Assembly (NCBI GenBank): GCA_043228905.1
Contig: JBHGNT010000002.1
Coordinates: 806,001-870,000, forward strand
Length of the DNA: 64,000 nt
Direction of reading: 5' to 3'
Source of the DNA: Azolla caroliniana
Lineage: Eukaryota; Polypodiophyta
Part shown: positions 21,844-32,700 of the stretch, piece by piece
Numbering within the stretch: the stretch's first letter is position 1
How the letters are laid out: every line of letters begins with the position of its first letter
Made by a program: the position numbers and the translations under genes
Notes under the pieces: generated by a model
Databases searched by the model: none
The model's input: the letters and a program-made list of their open reading frames with translations, nothing else
Told to the model about the DNA's origin: nothing

Positions 21844-22257
21844 TGTCAGGATCAGTACTAAGACAGAGAAGGAATTAGTACTAAAAGATTAGGATTAGTA
21901 CTAAGGTGTAGAACTCTCGAGAGAAGGAAAGAGTGAGCGAGAGAGAGAAAGGGTGAGAGAATGATGATAAAAGATATATATTATGTGAAGAGAGTATACA
22001 ATAGTAGCTAGGAGGCTTAAGACTGGCGTTGAACCGATTTGGTTCGAAATAATGCCTTGGGCCTCCTTTTATAGTGTTCTCAGGAGTACTCCTGAAGTTT
22101 CTAGAATGTTCCAGAGAAATTTGGAATATACATCAATTTTCTATAATAAAACCTAAATGAAAATAATATTCTACATATTACAATGTATGGTCTAATGGTC
22201 AAGAGCTCAACCCATGTAGCATAAGGTCATGGGTTCGAGTCTTGCCATATCATGACA
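21844..22257 (-). repeat. 5' LTR of gypsy G
   Basis: 414 bp, TGTCAGG...CATGACA, nearly the same as 15535-15952; a 4-bp AGAG gap and scattered substitutions were seen. It includes the same antisense tRNA-like box pair (A-like near 22187, B-like near 22231). On the minus strand the LTR is followed by GTTTGAACCGATTTTC, the position of the primer site; its tRNA was not identified. Confidence 0.9.
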
Positions 22258-22620
22258 CACGATCGGCTAGTCAAGCCGACTAGTCGGACCGACGCGATAG
22301 TCGATGCATGAGTCGGATGATTGGTAAGACTATTATTAATATTAGATAATAATAGGAATGATAGTCGTGGTGGCTACATTTGTAAATAGCCCATACATGG
22401 CATAAGTATAAATACACTTAGGGCAAATAGTGCGATGTAGTAGAACAGAATTGTGTGTGTGTGCCTCTGTAACATAATGCGATAGAGAAGAGAGAGGGTG
22501 TGAGCGTGAGAGAGAGCGGCAACAAAGTTCAACGAACTTGTTGAGGACCCTAAATGCGTTATCCTCTGTGTGTGTCAAAGAAGATTGTAACCGTTTTTCT
22601 TGTACTCTCTTTGTGTATAG
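22258..22620 (+). repeat. 3' LTR of element C, second part, truncated
   Basis: It resumes at the duplicated CACGA and follows 8876 to ~9236 of the 5' LTR, including TATAAATACACTTAGG and TGTGTGTGTGCCTCTGTAAC. It stops at GTGTATAG; the last ~135 bases (TGGAATCTTTGTTCCCG onward) are missing. Element A protease sequence begins at 22621. Confidence 0.88.
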
Positions 22621-23993
22621 ACGACCATGCGCTATGATTTAATCGTCTTTTTCAATGAAGCACCCTTCATTATTGAACCGCACTTGCATGCCTTGTTCAA
22701 CAATTTGGCCTACTAAGACCAAGTTTTTCGTGATGGTTGGGACATGTAGTACGTTCTTTAGGTAGGTTTGTTTGTCTTCATTCCTGAACGGGAAATTTCC
22801 GACATGCCCAAATCGAGTGAGTTGTGTCATCTCCGGTTTCGACATAGCGGAGCTGATCGGGCTTTCGTAATTCTCGAAACCAATCTTCGTGGGATGTCAT
22901 ATGATTGGACGCTCCCAACTCAAACCATACATTATCTGAAGGAGATGTGCTTGTCTCACCTTTTGTCGACATTGAGTGCGCTTTGTGCCTCATCGTGAAC
23001 ATTCTGCCACGATCGCCGTAGTCGGAATTCGTGGCATAGTTCGTGAGTTGTCGGTTAGTCGAAGTTGACTCTCGTTTCTTCCTTTGGCACTTCTCTTTGT
23101 AGTGGCTGAGTTTTCCACAGTACCTGCATTCAATCGGGTTATTGCGATGGCTCGGTCCGACAGGATGGCTCCCTCTTCTGCTAAACTCCCTAGAACTGTT
23201 CCCATCATCTTGTCATTGGTGGGAGTTGCGTTCTCGGGTCGGATGACCCTATTGGCCTCGGATGAATCAACCTCTATTTCCTCGACCGAATCCTCTTCTA
23301 TCATCCGGCTGGGAGTAGAGCATCTGACTATCGAGTGCATTTCTCCTTTGTCGGGCGTGATTTTCTTCCACTAGTAATATCGACTGAAGGTCGAAAAAGG
23401 AGGGAGGGTTCTCCCTCGCGAAAATGGCCGATCTTATCATGCCAATCGTGATGTTGAGGCATATCTGCACCATTTCATCATCATCGATGATGACATTTAT
23501 CGATTCGAGGGTATCGCACAGCTCCTTGATCTTCAAGGTATAGTTGATGATCGACACATCCCTCTATTGCATATTGTTTAACTCCTGTTGGAGTTGAAGC
23601 TTCTTGAGATTGGCCCAAGCCTCTTTTGGTGTTTTGGCCTCTCGAATGTAGGCGAGCATGTGATCATGGACGCATGATGCAAGACAATACAACATGCGGC
23701 TTGCAGTCTGCTCCCAGGCCGGGTAGTCGGCGTATGTCGAGTTGGGTTGCATTTCGTGAGCTCCCTCGATGTAGCTCCAATAACCTTGTCCGACAAGGTA
23801 TTGATGCATCTTGTACTCCCAATATGTGAAGTTGGTCCTGCCAAGCTTCTCTATAGGAAGAGCTCTTCCCATCTGAGTGTTCATGATGTCGATTTCTTCT
23901 TTGTTATTGAACCGGTTCTGTTGATCGTCGGCGTGTAGCACAACACAGTCGATTAAGCTTGATCAGATAACCACACACTCTCATACCAAGTAA
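22621..23993 (-). pseudogene. Element A gag, zinc knuckle and protease start
   Basis: Minus strand: the PBS-like TTGGTATGAGAGTGTG lies near 23970-23990. Gag begins ~23890 with MGRALPIEKLGRTNFTYWEY and continues MHQYLVGQGYWSYIEGAHEM, TPKEAWANLKKLQLQQEL, a TAG stop, then INYTLKIKELCDTLESI. A CCHC knuckle, CRYCGKLSHYKEKC, is at ~23088-23127. The protease start has WFELGASNHMTSHEDWFREL (catalytic DSG changed) and FPFRNEDKQTYLKNVLHVPT. It stops at 22621. A frameshift separates the last two blocks. Confidence 0.87.
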
Positions 23994-24058
23994 TGAGTGT
24001 GAGACGTAGGTGATGTTGTGCAACAGAAGGGAGTTATGTCTGTGTGTGAGTGCACGTA

Positions 24059-24094
<36 letters not shown>

Positions 24095-24277
24095 AAGAAG
24101 TTGTATTAGTAAAAAGATAGATTACATCCAATAGTAACTAAGTTACAAGGAGTTGGTTTAAATACCAACTAGTCTAGGGCAAGTAACCTTTCTACTAATT
24201 ACAAAACTAGCGTATTATACTGTCCATTGACTAGTGTGAACACTATCTCTATGGGAAGTTGAGTTCTATTCTCAACA
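23994..24277 (-). repeat. 5' LTR of copia element A
   Basis: It matches 5818-6112, including a pure GA tract (~24060-24093), TTGTATTAGTAAAAAGATAG, ACTAGTCTAGGGCAAGT and the TCTCAACA end. The minus-strand primer-like site TTGGTATGAGAG follows the inner end. Small differences (for example CGGAAGCG versus CAGAAGGG) show divergence since insertion. Confidence 0.85.
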
Positions 24278-24782
24278 ACCCTATTATTGCACATGTTATT
24301 CATAAATATGACAAGTTTTGTCTTCTTGTTACTGCTCAATGCCTAGACAATGGATCTTTTTAGTTGATATGCACAAAATGGTCCAAAGGATGAGATGGAA
24401 ATCATATTCCAAAAATTGAAGGTATTGAGGGTTGGTGCACAATCGGAAGGAAGATATGCAACACTTTCATCATGTCTGAAAATAGACACAAAGTGGAGTA
24501 AATGCAAATGTATGTGGAGTCTAGACTTTAGAAAGTGTAAATGCATACATACATTGGATAGTTTGAAACCCATACGCAATGTGACCAAACCACCAAATGA
24601 TACAATTGATACAATTATGCCCCTAGATTATGGGGGTCTTCAAACACACTGAAACACGATTTGGAAAGTGAGAGAAGTGAGACAAAAAGATGATCTTCAC
24701 TATATGAAAGAGTTACAAGTTTACAACTATCCCAGTTTTGGGACAAACTAGAAGAAAAGGGTGTGGGGTATGTCCCTTATTA

Positions 24783-24819
<37 letters not shown>

Positions 24820-25244
24820 AAAAACGAAGAACTAATGAATGACCCAAATGAGGAGAAGCTCCTCCACATATAAGCCATAAGATGATTGTTCAATTACCCT
24901 AGTGACTCTTGGACTTCCTTGACGTTAGACCAAGACGTGGCTCTAGGGCTTCCCTGTGGTGGTTCGTTGGGACTTGGCTTTTGTTGTAGGGTCTGGGACT
25001 GGGTATTTCCTTAGTCCCAACCGCGTTTGGGACTACTCTCTAATTTGGGACTGATTGGGTTTATCCCAACCCAAACCCTCCTTTTGGGCCTCATTAGGTC
25101 TGTCCGAACTCACTTTGGGACCACGTTCCAGTTGGGACTGTTTAGGAGCACTACACAATAGTGTGGTTTACTGATATATATATATATATACATACATACA
25201 TAGATAGAGTATATATATACATAGATAGAGAGAGAGAGAGAGAG
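24278..25244. other. Spacer with microsatellites, no gene recognised
   Basis: No protein-like ORF was found. A GA tract lies at 24785-24818, a TA/CATA-rich stretch at ~25170-25225, and a GA tract at ~25226-25245 abutting the LINE tail. Between 24930 and 25150 the word TGGGAC and its complement recur many times at irregular spacing. Confidence 0.6.
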
Positions 25245-28200
25245 AAAGAAAGAAAGAAAGATGTATTAACGTCTTCTAAGGCCAAATTTGGCCCATGAGA
25301 CAATTGGTTTACAACAATAGAGTATTTATCCAGTCATCATAACTAAAAATAAAATTAAGTAAAAAAAAATAGAACTTAAACTAAAAGAGTTCTAGTAGTG
25401 TACAATATGTAGTATACTCGAAAGTGACTATACACTAAGCCTAATTTTATTTCCACCCAAGCCTCTTGAAAAGAAGTGGGGGGTCAAAGGGTCTTGATGT
25501 GGGTTCCAATGTAGAGAGTGCCCTAGCCATGGCTTCTAGGCGGTGTAGCTCACGTTCCCTTATTTTCAATATTGCTTCCACATCACGTTGAGTTGCTTTG
25601 AAATCCGGCACCCGAGGACGTCTGGTTCTTCTCTGGTTTTCTGCCTCATCAATGGAAAGGCCGAGTGGTGCAAGTGTGTCGGCATTCGTTGTCTCCTCAG
25701 GTTCCTGAAAAACTGCATTTGTTACATGTTCGTGATCATTAGCAACATTATTGTCAACATTTTGTAATTTATTCTCTCTGTGTTGTTTTAGCTCTAGAAT
25801 GTATTTGCCTAATTTCTTTATATCTAGAGTATCTAATAGTTTGGGGAGGGTGGGAGACGGACCAAGTATGTCTTGGTATTTTGCCCTTATCTCGGCATAG
25901 GTTGGACACTTGCATGTAAAGTGGTACTCATCCTCTATCTCTATGTGACATAACCTACATATCCTTTCCTCCCTAGGGACTCCACTAGTACGGCCATTTT
26001 CAATCTCAAGTTGGTGAGATGATATTCTAAGTTGTCCAATGGCAACCCTTAGTGCATGTGGTAAGAATACATCTAGATATTTTGGCCGCGTGATAAAACC
26101 TAACTCAGAGAAGTGCATGAAGTGTTTCTTATAGTACGACATTTTAGATGGGAGTGGCTCTAGTGGGGTGATCCATTTACACCGAGTGTAAATTTGCCAT
26201 ATTTCTTGGCGTATTACTTTATTGCGGTTCTCATGAGAGATTAAGGTGTTATCACTCGTGTGGTTGTACCTAAGGGGAGGTAGGTTATTAATGTCTAGAC
26301 CATTCGCAAGAAGCCAAGTCACCATCATGCCATACCATGAGCTAGTATAGCCGGACTCATACAATGATCGAGAGGCCTTAAAGGCTTGATGAGATATTCT
26401 ATCATGTGGTTGGCTATGTATCCTATCAATAAAGACTACAAGTTGAAAAAGTGCCTCTACTAGCATTGGGGGTAACGTGAACTCGGCCCTAATAATGTCA
26501 TGTGGTACAGTCGATTTGCTTCGGAGTTGGCGTGATAGCATCATCACCAATGGTCTCTCTAATTGCGTCCACATGAAGGATGGTAATCCTGGAGCCCAAA
26601 CCACTGATGCATACATGAGGGAGGGGGTCACTAATGAGTCAAAGAGCCACCCTTTAGTTCGTGGCTCTTGAAAGTGTGCTTGGTGGCATTGTCTCTCTAG
26701 GAGTGAGAGGGATGCATGTCCTCTCGTGAGTCTATCCTTCGTTGCCTGTGTCATCGAAAATTTACCTGAGTGGGCACTAAAAGTGACTCCGAGATATACG
26801 TACGATCCAACCACCTCGACTGGGCTATGGGAGATAGTTAGGTGACACTTAGCTCTAACTTGGGCCGATGTGTGGAAGATAAGGACTTTCGTTTTCCCTA
26901 GATTCACTACCAATCCTCGTTGTACACAAAAGTCATCTAAGGCATTGAGGTGCCTCTGTAGGTCGTGTTCGGATTCAGAGAGCAAAACTATGTCATCCGC
27001 ATAGAGCAAGATACGAACTTGCGTATCCCCAAGGACCACTCCGGTGCCTCCCTCACGAGCAATAAAATCTGTGATCTCATCAATGTAGATCCTAAAAAGC
27101 GTCGGTGATAGGGGGCAACCTTGTTTTACACCAATAGTGCTAGTGAAACAATTGGATAGGCCACCTGGGCATCGGACACACCCGGACACTTGTTCATATA
27201 GTGCGTAGATGGCCCATACCATATCATCTGGTATCCTCAAGCTTTTAAGTCTATCAGACAACCGATCTCTAGGGACTGTGTCAAAGGCTTTGCGGAAGTC
27301 CACAAAACAACAATATAATCTCTTCTTGCGAGCCCTAGTTTGGTCAATTAGGCATCTAAGTGTGAAGATGTGATCAATAGTGGAGAAGGCTCGTCTAAAG
27401 CCAGCTTGTTCAGGTGCACGAAGGTTTAGGGTCTCCATGTAGTCGCTAAGCTCTACTTCCATTACTGCACCATATAACTTAGCAAGGGTATGGCCTATCA
27501 TAATGGTCCTATATGTATTTGGGTCCATGGGGTCCCCCCCTTTATGTATGGGGGTCACTGTATTCATAGTCCACTGTGGTGGAAAACCCTCCGCAATGGC
27601 ACGATTGAAGATTAGAGTTAGCAAGGGAGCTAGGCACTCTCTCGCATATATAATGTGTTCTGCTCGCAATCCTGTGTGGTCCATGGACTTCCTATGTTGT
27701 AATTTCTTTATGACCTTCATGACCCTAGAGGTCGTGAAAAGTGTCCCCGTGGTAGGCCGGGGTGTGGAAGGCATTGGAAAAGGTGGTTGGTTTGGGATTT
27801 GGTAAAGTCTCTCTGTATATGTGTGCCAAGTTTCGGGATCTTCGATGGGTGTTTGTGGTCTTGGCTCCCGTAGTCTCTTCCATGCCGTGGCGCAATCGCT
27901 ACTCATGAGCATATGGTAGAGTTCCCAGTATTGGGATGCCTCCCACGCTCGTCTCTTACGACGTGTCATCTTACGCATTTCTTTGCGAGCTTGTGTGGAG
28001 GTAATACTACCATTGAGTTGCGATACTGTAAGTTGTCTATGTAGGTCCCTACAATCCTCGTCATACCATTTATTTTGTGGCATTGATCCTGATCTACCTT
28101 GATTTGAGTGTTTTGTATATGGGAAACTGCTAGCTGTTGCGGAGTGAAGGATGTGTGTGAGTTTTGTACTAAGGCTTTCTAACGGTAGAGAGGGATCAAT

Positions 28201-29008
28201 GGAGGGGAGATGGGCCTGAACATGTTGAGAGTATATGTCAGAGAGCTCATGTGTGAAATGTATTGTGGTGTGATGGCATGGTTGACTAGACTTTGTGACC
28301 TTAGAGATATCACATTTTAGCTCGAAGTATAAGAAGCTATGGTCTGCGCCAATAGGGCATGGGGCCACTCGGAAGGAGTTAATCATGTGGGTAGCTGCCG
28401 AGCGCCCTATTAGATAGTCAATTGTGCTTTCCCCTCCTCCATGTGGGAAACATGTGAGCTCTTTCGAGCCCGGCCACTTAGCTAAACCATTATATATGAC
28501 CATCTGGTGCCGACTGCCAAGTTCGAGCAGATGATGGCCAAAGCTCGTGGCGTTCGCTCCTTGATCCTTTGATCTACGTGTGGTGCCTATGTCTAAAGGA
28601 TCAACATTTACCATTTCTAGGTTTCTATTCATCTGAAATACTGTGCATTGTCGGGATTGGGTTCTCGCATTGAAGTCTCCTACAATAAATACTTCTCCTT
28701 GGGAAGAATATCGGATTATGTCATCCGATAGGGGTTCGTATGGAGAAGGCCCATGTGGCATTCCTTCATCGACTAATATCGTCAAGCCACTAATATTATA
28801 ACGGGATCCTTTTGGGGGAAAGTAACAAATGGCGAAAAATGTTGCATGGTCTTTGCTTGTGGAGACTTTCACCCACATAAAACGAGCTTCTGGGTCTATC
28901 TTCATTATTTCTATCCTATTATGTAGCTCTCTACGAAATAGTATCGCGACACCTCCAAATCCCCTAGCAGTGTGTCGACGTGAGGTTTGTCTAAGCAGCG
29001 TGTCGACC

Positions 29009-29010
<2 letters not shown>
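25245..29010 (-). mobile_element. LINE retrotransposon, 5'-truncated, with long intact ORF
   Basis: The element spans the ORF (to ~29008), a ~190-bp 3' untranslated part and a (TTTC)n tail on the minus strand (GAAA repeats at 25245-25260). It is bordered by GA tracts at both ends (before 25245 and from 29009). The 5' end is cut: the ORF is still open where it enters the GA tract. The 3' UTR (ATGTATTAACGTCTTC at 25261) recurs at 35158, marking a second, much shorter copy. Confidence 0.88.
25447..29008 (-). CDS. LINE ORF2-type protein: AP-like endonuclease plus reverse transcriptase
   Basis: The internal ATG at 28905 gives 1152 residues; the frame is open further upstream (RRHTARGFGGVAILFRREL), so the ATG is not the true start. 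The endonuclease/exonuclease/phosphatase fold shows GGVAIL, EVFIVGDFNAR, STIDYLIGRS and GADHSFLYFEL; its first catalytic residues are lost by truncation. RT motifs are HRKSMDHTGLRAEHI, PIHKGGDPMDPNTYRTIMIG, CFVDFRKAFDTVPRDRL, GVKQGCPLSPTLFRIYIDE and LLYADDIVLLSESEHDL (catalytic YADD). A C-terminal Cys/His knuckle is CRLCHIEIEDEYHFTCKC. No stop or frameshift occurs. Common plant L1 elements usually read QGDPLSP and FADD; QGCPLSP with YADD points to another clade (RTE/CR1/Jockey-like), which I cannot fix by eye. Confidence 0.92.
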
Positions 29011-29041
<31 letters not shown>

Positions 29042-29043
<2 letters not shown>

Positions 29044-29110
29044 TGGATGTAACTCAGTTGGTAAGGTTGCCCAATGGAGACCAGGTGGTCATGGGTTCAA
29101 CCCTTACTTT
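29042..29110 (+). mobile_element. SINE head (tRNA-derived)
   Basis: TAACTCAGTTGGTAAGG (29050) is a good Pol III A box, and GGTTCAACCC (29094) a B box, with starts 44 bases apart as in a tRNA. The segment follows the GA tract that ends the LINE. No complete cloverleaf and no aminoacyl stem were found, so it is a SINE promoter rather than a tRNA gene. The body merges into the tandem array at 29112. Confidence 0.7.
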
Positions 29111-29111
29111 C

Positions 29112-29440
29112 CACAGTGGCATCTAGTGAAATAGAGATATATATGAAGTATATAACAGAGAGGTGAGGAAGTTGGGTTTCGAACCCAAGACACAGTTCTT
29201 GTAGTATGGGTTCAACCCCTACATTCCACAGTGGCATCTAGTGAAATAGAGATATATATGAAGTATATAATAGAGAGGTGAGGAAGTTGGGTTTCGAACC
29301 CAAGACACAGTTCTTGTAGTATGGGTTCAACCCCCCTACATTCCACAGTGGCATCTAGTGAAATAGAGATATATATGAAGTATATAATAGAGAGGTGAGG
29401 AAGTTGGGTTTCGAACCCAAGACACAGTTCTTGTAGTGTT
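29112..29440. repeat. Three tandem units of ~116 bp made of SINE-like sequence
   Basis: CACAGTGGCATCTAGTGAAA recurs at 29112, 29227 and 29344 (spacing 115 and 117). Each unit contains GGGTTTCGAACCCAAGACAC, a B box on the minus strand. The first two also end in ATGGGTTCAACCCC, a B box on the plus strand. Units are almost identical, so the amplification is recent. It probably arose from two SINE fragments in opposite orientation. Confidence 0.85.
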
Positions 29441-29472
29441 ATTGACTTACCACTAGGGTAAGCTAATTACGA
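29400..29472 (-). mobile_element. Second SINE head, minus strand
   Basis: Minus strand from ~29472: AGCTTACCCTAGTGGTAAGT holds an A-box-like TAGTGGTAAG, and GGTTCGAAACCC about 40 bases downstream is a B box. Its 3' part is the segment repeated in the neighbouring tandem array. Confidence 0.6.
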
Positions 29473-29711
29473 AAAAAGAGAGAGGGAGAGCATGTGTGGG
29501 GGGTTTCAACACTCTCATAACCTTAGATTCGACGCAATCCCCTCTGTTTCATGCCTTGCTTCTTCACCATGGTTTCCTTGCTTCCAAGGCCACATCAATC
29601 GATGCCTTCCTTACTCAACCCATCATTCGGTTTCCTGTCACATTGCATGAAGAATCCACAGGTTTCTCTACCACATTTTCCTCTGTCATTGCACCCTTCT
29701 CATTATACCAT

Positions 29712-32700
29712 ATGGGGACTAATCTGATCCATGGAGTCCTTCTCGCAACCATCACCAGTGCGACTGACATTGTCTTCTCGCATCGCAACACGCCCAAATT
29801 CATCAGAAAGGTAAATAACCCCTCTCATTAACTTCTCAACCCAAATTTCACAACTTGACCTTGATTCGTGGTATATACACATACATATACATATTTGTAT
29901 GCATATATAAGTATTACATAGATATAGATTGTTATACATGCATATGTGTATATTATATGTGCACATGTACATTCATACGCACATATAGATGTTTTTTACT
30001 TGCATTTATTGGTTAAAAGAAGTAGTATGTCTCCTGGTTAACATCTTTCCTTATTTCCAATGCATCGTGTGGGTCTCAAATCATGCATTTGTAATTGAAT
30101 TCAGTAATATCAATCAATTGTTGAGGCAGAGCCATACCTACCTTCTTGTTGCTTATTTTACATGTATCTACATACACATACATTATGTTTTTAACTTCCA
30201 TTTGGTTGTATTTGTTGGCTAGAAGAATTGTTGCAACTCCTGGTAAACATATTTCCTTATTCCAATGCCTGGTGTGGGTTTCAAATCGTGCATTTTCTTT
30301 GTCATTAGTAATACCAAATATTGATGCACAGTCATGCCTTCTTGTTGCTTATTTCCAATCCATTACGTGACTTTCCATCCATTTTTCTATCCCTAATTTC
30401 CATTCAGTAATAGCAATTATTTGTCATTCAGTAATATCAATTATTGATGCACAGTCATGGCCTTCTTGTTGGTTGTTTCCAATCCATTATGTGAGTTTCC
30501 ATCCATTTTTATCCCTAATTTCCATATCATCAAGTCTGAAAATCATGCTTTTGTACTTGCATTGTCTGAAAACTGATATGTTGGCAGCAACTATGCACAT
30601 GTTATAACATATAAACATGCATTATGTGGGTTTTCCTCATGATTAGATTGGCTTGTTATTGACTCATTGACCTACTACACCTACAGTTATGCACATTTTA
30701 TAACTATTCGATAATTGAAGAGTGTGAGGAAGCTACACACATAGGAAAAGGCTTAAGCAAACTCTATGCTACCATAACCTTTGGTGAAGCAAGGGTAGCT
30801 CGAACAAGACTAGTAAAGCGTGAGACTCGGAATCCCACATGGAATGAATCCTTTCACATTTATTGTGCATATGAAGCTAGCCATGTGACCATTAAATTGA
30901 AAGATAGCCTCACTATCGGAGCCATTGTTGTTGGCATAGCCCAGATACCCACTAATCTTGTAAAATCAGGAAACGTAATTGAAGGTTGGCTGGATCTCTT
31001 TAGTGAACGTAATCAAACCGATTTAAGAGGGAAGATATATGTCAAATTGCAATTTTTAGATGCGAGGCAAAACCCAAGTTGGGGACGAGGTATCAAAGGT
31101 TGTGATGCCCAAGGTGTCGAGCATACGTTTTTCAAGCAAAAGAAAGGGAACAAAATTACATTGTATCAAGATGCCCATATGCAGGATGGGTTTATGCCTC
31201 GCATCCCTCTTGCAGGAGGGAAGATGTATCAACCTACCCGATGCTGGGAGGATATCTTCAAAGCCCTCTCTGACGCCAAACACTTGATATACATTACTGG
31301 ATGGTCTATTTATTCCCAAATAACTCTTGTTAGAGATATGGAGAGGATGATTCCTGGGGCCAAAGGCATGACACTGGGGCAGCTTCTCAAACGGAAAGCA
31401 TCTGAAGGTGTGAGAGTTTTGATACTTGTGTGGGATGATAGAACATCAATTTCTCTACGCCTCCCAACCATTGATTGTGTGATCACCACTGGTGTCATGC
31501 ATACTCATGATGAAGATACTGAAGCTTATTTCAAAGGGTCTAAAGTGCATTGTGTACTTTGCCCTCGCAACCCAGATGGTGGAGCATCCATTGCCCAAGG
31601 TATAGAAATAGGGTTGATTTTTACCCACCATCAAAAGACAGTTATAGTTGATGAGGCTGTCTCAGATCAAAACCGAACGCAACGCAAATTGGTGAGTTTT
31701 GTAGGAGGTATTGACCTATGTGACGGGCGGTACGACAATCAGAAACACTCTCTTTTTAGTACACTAGCCTCAACTCACAAGGAGGATTTCCATCAAACAT
31801 GCTTTGAAGGGGCTTCGTTGAAGAAAGGAGGTCCTAGGGAGCCGTGGCATGATGTGCATTCGAGGATAGAAGGCCCGGCAGCTTGGAATGTGCTCCATAA
31901 CTTTGAGCAAAGATGGGAGAAACAAGGAAGGTGGAAAACTCGTTTACTCAAAGTGATGGGCATCCCCTCTCTATGGCCACCGAAAGAGGTTATTAAAGAA
32001 GATGATCCCGAAGCATGGAATGTCCAGATCTTCCGATCCATAGATGAAGGTGCAGTGGTTGGCCTTCCTCGAGATCCAAACATTGTAAATGCATTAGGTC
32101 TTGTTGTTGGGAAAGAAAATATGATTGATCGAAGCATCCAAGATGCATACATATGCGCTGTAAGACGAGCCAAGAATTTCATCTACATGGAAAATCAATA
32201 CTTCATCGGGAGCTCGGCTTCGTGGAGCTCACATCAAGATTCTGGTGCAATTCAGCTCATTCCAATGGAGATCACACAAAAGATAGTGAGCAAGATTGAA
32301 GCCCGAGAGAGGTTTTCAGTCTATATAGTTATTCCAATGTGGCCTGAGGGTGTGCCAGAGAGTGAAGCTGTCCAGAATATCTTGTATTGGCAGCGTTTAA
32401 CCATGGAGATGATGTACAAAAGGATAGCTAATGCACTGGAGAAGATGGGTGTGTTAGGACAGGAAAGTCCTACAGATTATCTCAATTTCTTTTGCTTAGG
32501 AAACCGAGAATCCAAATATCAAGGTGAATATACTCCCCCAGAAGTCCCACTAGAAGGTACCGATTACCGGAGTGCGCAAGATCATCGGAGATTTATGATC
32601 TATGTCCATGCCAAGACAATGATAGGTTAGTATTTTACAGAAATGTTCAAATTTAGCCTTCCCATATTCTAAAATATCAAAAGTACCCTTAGGCCAACAA

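Larger units (their letters stand above)
15535..22257 (-). mobile_element. Gypsy element G, chromodomain class (minus strand)
   Basis: Bounded by LTRs at 15535-15952 and 21844-22257 and by a perfect 5-bp target duplication, CACGA (15530-15534 and 22258-22262). On the minus strand the order is gag, (copia E insertion), protease, RT, RNase H, integrase, chromodomain, matching Ty3/gypsy chromoviruses. Frameshifts, stops and an altered RT active site (YLDH) show it cannot move itself. Its LTRs look more alike than those of element C, consistent with a later insertion. Confidence 0.92.
8779..22620 (+). mobile_element. Copia element C (plus strand), interrupted by four later insertions
   Basis: Order: 5' LTR 8779-9375, primer site 9379, gag, protease, integrase, RT, RNase H, then the 3' LTR split into 15433-15534 and 22258-22620. 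Internal insertions are a solo LTR (12434-13081), a minisatellite LTR element (13122-14250), and gypsy G (15535-22257, carrying copia E). Removing them restores collinearity with element D at the window start. The 3' LTR is cut at 22620 before its last ~130 bases. The many stops mean it is not autonomous. Confidence 0.85.
5818..24277 (-). mobile_element. Copia element A (minus strand), outer shell of the nested cluster
   Basis: Two copies of one ~290-bp LTR bracket the cluster at 5818-6112 and 23994-24277, in the same orientation. On the minus strand the order is 5' LTR (23994-24277), primer-binding-like site, gag, zinc knuckle and protease start (23990-22621), then a gap filled by other elements, then RT C-terminus plus RNase H (7326-6113), then 3' LTR. 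Integrase and most of RT are missing. They were lost when the inner elements arrived or by the later deletion at 22620/22621. No clean target duplication could be recognised (GTAAA on the left, ACCCT on the right). Confidence 0.75.

Noticed and set aside
5813-24282. Target-site duplication for element A
   Set aside because: The 5 bases beside the two LTR ends (GTAAA and ACCCT) do not match, so I do not claim one.
29050-29103. Functional tRNA gene
   Set aside because: A and B boxes have tRNA spacing, but no acceptor stem or clean anticodon arm can be drawn; it fits a SINE head.
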